Assembly (NCBI GenBank): GCA_014529385.2
Contig: CM043956.1
Span: 92,086,721-92,150,720 of the forward strand
DNA from: Adiantum capillus-veneris
Taxonomy: Eukaryota; Streptophyta; Polypodiopsida; Polypodiales; Pteridaceae
DNA: 64,000 nucleotides
Direction: 5' to 3'
In this document: positions 55,852 through 64,000 of the stretch, piece by piece
How the letters are laid out: each line of letters begins with the position of its first letter
Position numbering within the stretch: the stretch's first letter is position 1
The notes under the pieces: model-generated
What the model was told of the DNA's origin: nothing
What the model saw: the letters and a program-made list of their open reading frames with translations, nothing else
The model's database searches: none
Position numbers and translations under genes: made by a program

Positions 55852-58257
55852 GTTTGGTCGTATTTTGAGCAGATCGGCTAACGTTATTTGTATAGGTGAT
55901 TGATGTCGACAAAATGTCTATCAGTCCTTTTAAATCAATGACCTTGTTGGGAGCCAGTCTTTGTGATGGGACTGCAACAACCTCTGACTTGGCCTCGTAC
56001 TCTCTCGTATAGGACAATAGCGTTCTTAGTGAATGGGGTTGACTATCCATAGACTTTATAGTTCCTTTGTCTGCCCAATATGATTTCATTTCTAGATTCA
56101 TTTGAGAACCAGCCTCAAATTCCTCTATTGATGGAAGAGACACTCCTCTTCCATCACCCGTCTGAATTACTTGTCTACTTATCTCACTTGCTTCATTGGC
56201 CTCGCTGACTTGTTTCCACAATTCGTCAAGACCATCTATTTCTTTACAACTGTTAGGTATAGTTATGTGAAATCCCTCGAAAGAGTTATCCGTGGTATTT
56301 AACACTATCCTTGGCTCTAATGCTCGGTCCTTGAGCTTTTGTCCATGCTTATGATCGGCATCTAGCTCTTTTTGTTCTTGGTTTGGTGGGATTATTGGTG
56401 TAGGTGGGACAAGGATCACACCCTTAGGTTTTCAACTGGTGGTTCTAGTAAATCTTGGGCTTTTTGAATCATTTTCTCGCACATTTCAAGCTTTTTCTTT
56501 TCTAGTTCTGCATATGGATATGTCATCCATGTCTGTTCTTGGGTTTGGTTGTTTTTGAGCCGTGTTTCATAGGTGTTTAGGAGGTCGTCTAAATGCTCAT
56601 TAACCTTCTCGACCAACATTGATCCTCTTGAGCTAGCACTTTTTGGCTCACTTTTCGTCGATGGTTCTGTTGGAGGTTGAGATGCCTCTGCAAGAGAAGA
56701 TGCAACCCTTTCTTTTCTCATGTTGTCTTATCTTCTCTTCAGCTTAGTTTAGCTTCTGAGCTAGGGATTTCTGCTCTCATTCCCTATGTGCTTTCATCCT
56801 AGCCTTTTTAGCTTTCCAGCTATTTCGTTTGCTCTTGGTTTTTTGACTGGGTACATCGGTCTTTGGTTCATCCATCTCTGACTCGTGTCAGTTTTCGTTT
56901 TCTTTGTCTCTTGGTTCTCAACAGCTTTCTTTTGAGCTTGCACTCTCATAACTACTTGAACTTGTACGACATTTTCATTTTCCAAGCTATTGGGTAGCTG
57001 AACAATTCCTGAGACATTTGTTGTGATCTTTCTGACTCGGTTTGGGTTTTTTGGACACTCGAGGATCAAGTGAATGATTCCACAGTCAAGACAATAGGCA
57101 TTTACTTGGGTGATCTCCGTTTGACAACATTGTTTGACCAAGTGGTTGTCACAGTTTTTGTGACAATCTATCTCCAGTTGAGGAGCTTCTTCTTGCATTT
57201 CCTCTTGGCTGTAAATAGGATTTGACCTTGCTAAGTCCCTTTTGTCCATCTCGTATCTTCGAGTCGCTTCAAAAGGTAGTACCCACTTGGTTGTTATAAT
57301 ACATTGTATTTGGTACTAGTGCTTGTTTGTTGGATGCTTCCATCATCTGCGTATATCTCATGTGTATAGGCATTCTAGAACCTGGCAGTGGAGGTTGTTG
57401 TCCGGAGACAAGCTTTGGTATTGCAACTCCTACTGGTCCTGACACATTTCCCATAGTGTATCTAAGTGGATTAGGTGCTACTGGAACAGGTTGTACATAC
57501 CTCTCCCTAGCATATTCCATGCTATAGTAACACTCTTCCCTCGTATGGTTTGTCCATCTTCTCTCAATTTTGCACTATAGAGGTTCTTGGAGGTGAGATT
57601 TGACTAGAGGAGAAAGTCTCAGAGGTTTGACTAGTGGAGAAAGTCTCAGAGGTTCTTGAATAGAGGAGAAAGTCTTAGAGCTAATCCTTCTATAAGCTTC
57701 ATTTGCTCACTAGATACCCCTGGCTTTATTGTGGGTTAGGTTCTTGGCGAATCACTCCTCTGAGAAGATGTGTCACTCTCACTCTCAGTATCATGTCTTC
57801 TCAAGGTTCTGCTCTGATTTGGATAGGAGTAAGTTATAGGGGGTGGTGATGGTACATATGGTCCTGTTGTGATCGTAATTCCACCTTTATAAAAGTCATG
57901 TTCTATGGTTGCATCAGGGTACAACCATGGTCCATTACGCAGATTCACTTGAGGAGGCATGTCTGCCATCTCTGTGATCATTTCATCTTTTGTTATCGCT
58001 CTAAAAGGGAATCTAGGTGGCTCCCTTTTTGGAATTCTCATGTTTGGTGGAGATATCTGTGGTCCTTCATTGACAAAATGTCCACCTCTTTCTAGTTCAT
58101 TGTGTGGGCTTGTGTCAAAATGTGGATAGATTGGCATTTCAACACTTCTAGCTTGGCTTGCCATACCTATAGTCATATCTACAAAACGATTGGTAGAATG
58201 GCTTTCCATCTTGATGATCGTAGCTTTCTTAATGTCAGGCCCACTCAATACTCTCAA
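55808..58257 (-). pseudogene. Gag region of the large element, interrupted
   Basis: Four frame segments follow each other: 58257-57736 (starts MRVLSGPDIKKATIIKMESH), 57520-57269, 57249-56794, 56721-56416, plus 56419-55808. The third has Cys-rich blocks, CHKNCDNHLVKQCC and YCLDCGIIHLILECPKNP; the second is a knuckle missing one spacer residue. Pro-rich and charged linkers lie between. Stops and frame changes at each border mean it could only be made with recoding or is decayed. A 40-bp repeat (GAGAAAGTCTCAGAGGTT) at 57595-57680 separates the first two parts. Confidence 0.6.
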
Positions 58258-60189
58258 GATAGTCCTTAATAAGCACCTTTGACTTATTGCAACTTATCCC
58301 TTTTTGCCCTTGATTAGGTCTCTTAGAAGTCAGGAATTTGTGACTCTTTTGGTCTCTAGAAACTAGTTCTAGGTACCCTAAAAGTTTGGATTTAGGAAAC
58401 TTGGGAAAATTCAGCTTTTCTCTTGGCTATACCTGACTCAATTTTGAGTTGTCTATCAAAAGTTAGAGCAGTTTTGGTGAACTGCACTTGAAACAACACT
58501 CAAAATAGTTTCAAGATGAAGGATTTTTGCTTGTATCTTGACCAAATGTGACCCAAATTTGTTGAAACTTGGTCACTAGGCTTCTTTTATGTTGGTGAAC
58601 ACTTTAGTGAGCTCAGATGTAACTTTTGACCTCTACTTTGGCACTTGAGACATTATGCTTGTATAAAGTCTATGTGCTCAGATTTTGACAAAATTTGGTA
58701 TGTGAGCTTGTCTTGTGGTGCTTAACACCCTAGTATGCTCAGATCTAAATTTTGGTCTCTAAAAGTGTCCTTTAGACATCATACGCATATAATGTCTAAC
58801 ATGTTAGAATGAAGTGAATTTCACTCCAGAGGTTCCTCTCTATACTGGCGCCTCACAGCAAGTTTCAAAACTGAAATTTGAAACTTTTTGAGCAAGTTAT
58901 GGCCAATACAAGAATTCTCTTGCCTAGATGTGTCTTATGGTCTTTGGAAGCTTAAAAATGCTTCAAATTTGATGAACTTTGGCCTATATGCTTCCTAAAT
59001 TCTGTAGATCACAAGGGTACACTCAGTTGTAACTTTTAACTCCAGATCTGGCCTCTAAGAAATCATACATGTATGATGTCTTTTGCTCAAATTTTAGTTC
59101 TGCTTCTACCGGAGGTGCCCCTTAGTGTGTACAACAAGAATATGTGTTCACAGCAAATTTTGGATGTCAAAATTGCACAAAATCATCAATTTTACAAGGA
59201 AATCCCCTGAAAGAGTAAAATCCTTTCAGTTTTCAATCTATATGTCCAAATGACATGAAATTGGTGTATGTGTGTATGTGCTCAACACAACATGCGAAAG
59301 ATGGGTATAATGTCAAAACTTTATTTTGATTGCCAGAATCACCCTTTAGACATCATACGCGTATGATGTCTGTTGATGAATTTCGGGACAAAACTCATTC
59401 ACAGGCATCCCCAAATCTTTTAGCATTGGCTTTCAAGCACTTCTACCAATTTTCATGCAAAAATCTGCTCAAAATCTCAAGCTTTTCTTTTTTCCGTTTC
59501 TGATACTGCATCTTTTGTCTTTTGGGTATCAAGAGTTGTTTAAAACTTTAGTTTCAAGGTGTACTTAGGGTAAAAGTCCCCTTCTGAACACACTGGTACA
59601 GTAAAATTTTTCAAATTTGGTCTCTAGATACCCCTTAAGACATTACATGCATATAATGTCTAAGTTACTAGAATTTCTGTTTCTGTACACAGAACTCTTG
59701 CGCATGCCCTCTTATATGCTCAACACCAATCAATCATGAAAAATTATCCACAGAAAGCCGTTTTTTGCATTTTTGCTCTCAAAAGCAGACTTTTTAGAGA
59801 TCATGAATGCAAACAAGCACTTTAGCAAATACATCAGTGATGAATAGCTCTAGATCAGAATCAAATCACTTACCTAAAGCTACTCCTACAAATCATATGG
59901 GGTTTTGCATCTATGAGTAGAAAAATGATTCAATGCCACATACGGACTAGCAAACACTTTAATCACCTCACAAACCACTCGACCACCACAACAACTACTC
60001 TAATCTACAAATCCTAACTAAATCTACCTAGTCGCAGACCCTCGGCAAGACACACGCTTCCTGCCTATCCACTTGATCTTAAAATACACTCTTCCGAATC
60101 CACTTGAGAAAAATGATTTCTTTAGCCGAAACTAAAGCAAGCAACCATCACACGAGTGTTAGTAGGAATACCTACCTAAGTCCTTGTAT
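58258..60189 (-). promoter_or_regulatory. Leader of the large element with palindromic repeats
   Basis: About 1.9 kb between primer-binding site and gag, without ORFs. It is made of degenerate ~285-bp units, each with a 24-bp palindrome-like core at 58648, 58774, 59058, 59348 and 59638. Between cores, blocks such as TTTGGTCTCTARA and TGTAACTTTTGAC recur. See findings. Confidence 0.7.
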
Positions 60190-60207
60190 CCCCAGCAGCG
60201 GTGCCAA
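60190..60207 (-). other. Primer-binding site of the large element
   Basis: Minus strand TTGGCACCGCTGCTGGGG directly follows the LTR end. It resembles the TGGCGCCGTTGCCGGGGA-type sites of plant Tat/Athila-lineage Ty3 elements. Confidence 0.8.
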
Positions 60208-61117
60208 TGTTGTGGGAGCGAATAACACCACCCATAAAGTGCACGTAACACAACCTAGATCAACATAATGTGAATTGAGGACACAGATGACACGATAGGC
60301 ACACAGAGGAAATCTTGTTAGCTTGTTAGGCTGAGACCATCCTACACACACAACACTCTGGAAGGCCAATTAAGCCACAATCTAGAGTCTCACTGCTCTC
60401 AACTACACCAGCTACCCACATACACACAAACGAAAGGAAACCCATCAAATCATACCTGAATCGTATGAAACTTAAGGAACACCATCCCCTCACTAGGATA
60501 GATCTATCCCTAAGCCTCTACACTCAAAACCCTAGTTCTAAACCCATCTACAAAAAACGTGTATAAAGACAGAGCAGAATTTTGGAAGTTCCCAAAACTA
60601 AAATCTATGAGGACCTATGCGTAATTCTAACAACTACTTGTACGCAAAAAACAGACATCGTTTGATACACTTATGAACATAAGTAGCTCGTAGATGCACG
60701 AGTGCAAATGCTCCATTCCGCGAGGAATGCTTAGCGTCGATGCGTAGCTCTTGCCGAGGCTAGCGTAATGGTGCAGTCGGATCTCCAATGTGATGAGGGA
60801 TCGGGAAATAGCACCAGGATGAAGCTCACACTCTCTCTATTCCTCTCTCACACACAATCAATGGCAGCTTAAAACTTTGTTATGATAAAAGTCGTCCTTA
60901 TACAAAAATGACCTAGGTACCTTATATACTAAGGCTACCTTAGGTTAACCAAAAAATAGAGTTTGAGGGGTCAAATGGCTTTGTATTTACAATCTGGAAG
61001 TGCCATTGCACATCGGCTTTTGCAACTAAACTACCTATTTATTACAATTGATATTAATAACCATAATCCTCAGCATTCCATAACTCTCAAAGAATAAGGC
61101 TTTGTTGAGTATGGCGT
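60208..61117 (-). repeat. 5' LTR of the large element, cut at its outer end
   Basis: Homologous to 43539-44484 over its length. The match stops after TATGGCGT; the next ~19 bp of the other LTR (GTTGTTGACCCAGCCGTCA) are absent and a new TGTCAGG begins. This fits insertion of the next element into the LTR. Confidence 0.85.
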
Positions 61118-62261
61118 TGTCAGGAGTTTTTTGGAGCAAGGGATTGCGCATATGTACATACCCATGCATGGTGCATCAAATAAAGTATTGCCCATTTTCC
61201 AGAGCTAGGTGGTTACGTGGGGCCCACATGTGTACAGGTAGGACAGCATGTACATAGTGCATCGATTTTCACTATTACCAATACCAGTGTGTTTTTTCTA
61301 CAATAAGGAGGAGTTGGTAGCGCGTAAAACTTCTCGAGGAAGCTATCCGCGGGCCGACGACGTGAGGTCAGCAGGTGCGTCAGATGGCATCTAGTGGCGT
61401 CAGGAGGGCGAACGAGGTCAATATTTGCACGCAGATGAGGACGGACACAACGTGGGTGTTTGCTTGTGAGAATTATGCACAAAGGTCATCATGAGGACCT
61501 TTTTTTGGGGCCACTTCACGTGGTGGCGAGGTGCATTATTGGAAAAAAGCTGAGTGCCAGGTGTGCGAATGATGCAAAAAGGTGACAACTATGCACTGCG
61601 AGGTCAGTTTTTGGCCTGTTCGGGGTCCGTTTGAGGTCATCTAAAAGCCCAAGGGTGCCCAACTAATAAAGCTAAGTGTGGGAACTGAAAAAACAGAGAG
61701 AAGACCAGAAAAAACGTGGAGAAGAGAGGAGGAACAGCTGCAGGTGTGTTTTTTGCTCATTTTGGAGCCTGTTTTGGCCGTAAACTGCTCATCCGAGGTC
61801 GGAGTTGAGCACTTTGACATTGTAGACTGGGGTTTTGGGCCGTTTCGGACGCGATGGCGCTGTCCATTTTGCCAAATTCCTCACTCTTTTCCTGCTGTTT
61901 TTCTGTGTAAGTTCCTCCTATGAGCGAAGTTTCTGCTCCAGTTTGTGATCGTATTTGGCTTCTTTTACCCATATTGTGTGAGCTATTTGCCCCATTGGTG
62001 TTGGCCCAAGCTCAATTGTATCTAAACATCAGAAATTATCCTCTTTTGAGCTGAGTTTTTGGGTGTGTGTGTGTGTGTGTGTGTGTGTGGAGTGGGCAAG
62101 TGGATAGTCTCTCTCCTCTCACTCTAGAGGTGTGTTCCCTGTCTCGGCCAGCAGGTGTGTTGTGTAAGCCGAGTGGTGCCCCATAGTGTGTGTGTGTATC
62201 TTCCCAAGAGTGTGTGTCGGGTCGTTATAGAGGCGCTGTGTGTGTTCTCATCCCGCTCACA
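61118..62261 (+). repeat. 5' LTR of a younger Ty3 element (probable)
   Basis: About 1.14 kb from TGTCAGGAG to GCTCACA, then a primer-binding site. Only one LTR is in the window, so the ends are inferred from the junction with the older LTR and the primer site. (GT)n lies at 62061-62092. Confidence 0.55.
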
Positions 62262-62267
62262 TTCTTT

Positions 62268-62285
62268 TGGCGCCCCCACGGAGGA
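62268..62285 (+). other. Primer-binding site of the younger Ty3 element
   Basis: TGGCGCCCCCACGGAGGA, similar in its first bases to TGGCGCC-type sites, about 6 bases after the LTR end. Confidence 0.6.
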
Positions 62286-63296
62286 TCTTCTTCGAGTACC
62301 TTCTGCTTCGAGCTTCAAGCCTCGAGATTCGGGATTACAGGTTACAGGTTACAGGTTACAGGGACAGGTGCAGGTACAGGTGATTCACACAGGTACAGGT
62401 AGCCGGAGTACAGTGATATACTAGCAGTGATGTCACTTGCAGTTGTTGTGGGAATGCATCACTTGGCGCCTATTTGAGCGCATTGTCTGCTGAATTGTAC
62501 GTTACTTGTGGAAACTGCCATTGTACGCATTTGTGGAGCCAAACTTGGTTGTATTTGGCAGTCCCAGCCATTTCTGAGACTTGGTCTGGAAGATAGTCAT
62601 TTCTGAGACTTGACTATATGCGATTTGCATTAGCTTTCGTGTGAGGGTCGATAGCGTGAGGTTTTTATTGAGCTGGGGGATTCTCAAATGTGGAGATCCT
62701 TTCGGTGATACAGGTAGCTGGAGCACCCTTTTCATGACCTCGCCATAGGCTATGTACTAGTGAGTCCTACTTGATGCTCGGGTTCTATTGTTGACAGTTT
62801 ATGCGTACATAGACAGTCTATATTTTGGGTTCCTACTGCTCTACTTCTGGGGAAACTCTGTCGAAATTTTCCCAAGTTATGATGGCTGGTTTTTTGGTAT
62901 TTTGAGCCATTTATGCTGTTATGCTGTTGAAATTTTGGCAAAATCGGAGGTTGAGTCAGGTGTGCCTTCTTGGGAGCTTCATGGTTGGCTTTAATGGATG
63001 ATCAAAATGGCCCTCAATTCACTCCATTTCATTTAACTCAAAGAATTCAGATTAATGTTCATGTGTCCAGGAAGATCTTTTTCCAGCAGCGCATAGTCTT
63101 TATGTTTGGGCCAAGAAGATTGAGAGAGATCCTGGAATGTCCTTTGCCTGTTGTCATTCCGATGATCAACTATGAAAACTCATTTGATGTGCATGTGTTT
63201 GTCCTTATCTAAAGCTGAGCTCCATTGAAGTTTCTAGGGATTGGGTAGTGAAAAGTTTTGGGTTCTTGCACGTGTGTTTGAAGGGGTTCTCTAGCC
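62286..63296 (+). other. Leader of the younger Ty3 element
   Basis: About 1 kb without a gene. A short tandem repeat of TTACAGG units (62335-62363) and related ACAGGTACAGGT units follows the primer site. Confidence 0.5.
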
Positions 63297-64000
63297 ATGG
63301 CTTTCTCTTATCCGGAGTTTCATGGAAGAAGTGATGAAGATGTGGAGGACTTTCTGGAAAAGATGGAGGTTGCCTGCATTAGCAACCAGATTCATCACCC
63401 TACGCAAATGTTACGCCTTCTCCAAATTTGTTTGAAGAGTGATGCACGAGCTTGGTCCAAAGCATTTGAAGAGGAGTTGCGTATGGCTGATCCACCTATA
63501 AGATTGAGTTGGGACAATCTAAGGCATGGATTGGAAGTGGAGTTTGTGAAGATAGAAGATCCTGACAAGGTGTGGCAAGAAGTACAGGCTTTGGTGCAAA
63601 AGGAAGGTGAGCCAGTAGATGCGTACATACGTAAGTTTTCATTGGCATGGGAGCGAATGTGCAAGGCTTTAGCACCACAGGTACCCCCGCCTGACATGAT
63701 GAAGAAGGACAGGTTCTTGGCTGGTCTTTGGGAGAATATACGTTGGAGAGTGGAGCTAAAGAAGCCTAGGACATATGAAGATGCACTAGAGGTAGCAAGG
63801 AACAAAGAGTGGAAGCTGAGGAAAATGAGCCAGTTAGGGGTGGAGTCTTTGCCAATGAGGTCTGAATTTCAGCCTATAGAGTCTTTACAAGGGCGCATGT
63901 CAGGGGTTCATCATGAACCAGTGGTTCCTGTTACTACTCAGGTTATGCCAGCAGTGGTCACTACAGCAGTGCAAGATGATGGCCTAAGGCAAGACATGAG
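63297..64000 (+). CDS. Ty3 Gag (retrotrans_gag domain), open at window end
   Basis: ATG at 63297 in good context (GCCATGG). 234 codons are visible without a stop. The order is that of the Retrotrans_gag family: FHGRSDEDVEDFLEKMEVAC, LRLLQICLKSDARAW, LSWDNLRHGLEVEF, VQKEGEPVDAYIRKFSLAWE, DRFLAGLWENIRWRVELKKP and TYEDALEVARNKE. A Pro/Val/Met-rich linker follows; the knuckle and pol should lie beyond 64000. Gag forms the virus-like particle in the cytoplasm. The intact frame, unlike most elements here, suggests a younger copy. Its LTR and primer site lie about 1 kb upstream. Confidence 0.85.
   Translation, partial: MAFSYPEFHGRSDEDVEDFLEKMEVACISNQIHHPTQMLRLLQICLKSDARAWSKAFEEELRMADPPIRLSWDNLRHGLEVEFVKIEDPDKVWQEVQALVQKEGEPVDAYIRKFSLAWERMCKALAPQVPPPDMMKKDRFLAGLWENIRWRVELKKPRTYEDALEVARNKEWKLRKMSQLGVESLPMRSEFQPIESLQGRMSGVHHEPVVPVTTQVMPAVVTTAVQDDGLRQDM

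Larger units (their letters stand above)
43539..61117 (-). mobile_element. Large RT-less LTR element with gag, protease and captured helicase
   Basis: Minus-strand element with homologous LTRs at 43539-44484 (3') and 60208-61117 (5'). It has a primer-binding site beside the 5' LTR and a G-rich polypurine tract beside the 3' LTR. In transcription order it holds a palindromic-repeat leader, gag (58257-55808), protease, an acidic ORF, a 3.6-kb repeat-rich stretch (with an antisense zinc-finger ORF), a nested 4.4-kb LTR element, and a DEAD-box helicase fragment. I find no reverse transcriptase, RNase H or integrase. The layout fits a LARD-type non-autonomous element. No clear 5-bp target duplication is visible: 43534-43538 is GTAGG, and the right end is interrupted by another element. 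Confidence 0.8.

Noticed and set aside
43534-61127. Target duplication GTAGG/GGAGT for the large element
   Set aside because: Only 3 of 5 bases agree, and the right flank appears to belong to a younger inserted element.

Overview
The window looks like a stretch of a large, transposon-rich land-plant genome. Coding remnants are eukaryotic and plant-type: an SKP1-like gene with one intron, decayed PPR repeats, a plant DUF659/hAT transposase, Ty1/copia and Ty3 retroelements, and a DEAD-box helicase fragment. The abundant (GA)n arrays, long gene-free stretches and PPR style suggest a fern or another big-genome non-flowering plant. That placement is inference; no barcode gene is present.

Only one host gene appears intact: the SKP1-like gene at 28416-29186. 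Nearly everything else is mobile DNA, much of it nested. Left part (1-8.3 kb): the 3' half of a gag-protease-only Ty3-like element ending in an LTR at 3039; a frameshifted hAT transposase (about 3653-6650); and an L1-like ORF1 element flanked by (GA)n. An orphan last exon of an RRM splicing-factor-like gene follows at 8424. From 11.6 to 25.4 kb lies a stack: an old Ty3 gag-pro element broken by a 1.1-kb mini-LTR element (target duplication TTTTC) and then by a Ty1/copia element. Next come a solo copia LTR (duplication CGTTT) inside an unclassified gag-like remnant on the minus strand, a GA-rich tandem array, a second Ty3 LTR and a decayed copia reverse transcriptase.

The middle (26-43.5 kb) holds the SKP1-like gene, two more (GA)n-flanked L1-like copies, a 687-bp inverted repeat, another solo copia LTR (duplication CCAAC), a PPR pseudogene and a few possible exons of unknown function.

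The right part (43.5-61.1 kb) is one large minus-strand LTR element. It has LTRs at both ends, a primer-binding site, gag and protease but no recognisable reverse transcriptase or integrase. It also carries a DEAD-box helicase fragment next to its 3' LTR and a leader with five regularly spaced 24-bp palindromes. A 4.4-kb element of the same gag-protease family seen at the left edge is nested inside it. At 61118 a younger Ty3 element seems to have inserted into its 5' LTR; that element's gag is still open at the window end.

The most interesting signals are the helicase-carrying RT-less element with its palindromic leader, the L1-like elements tied to (GA)n arrays, and two long fold-back structures.
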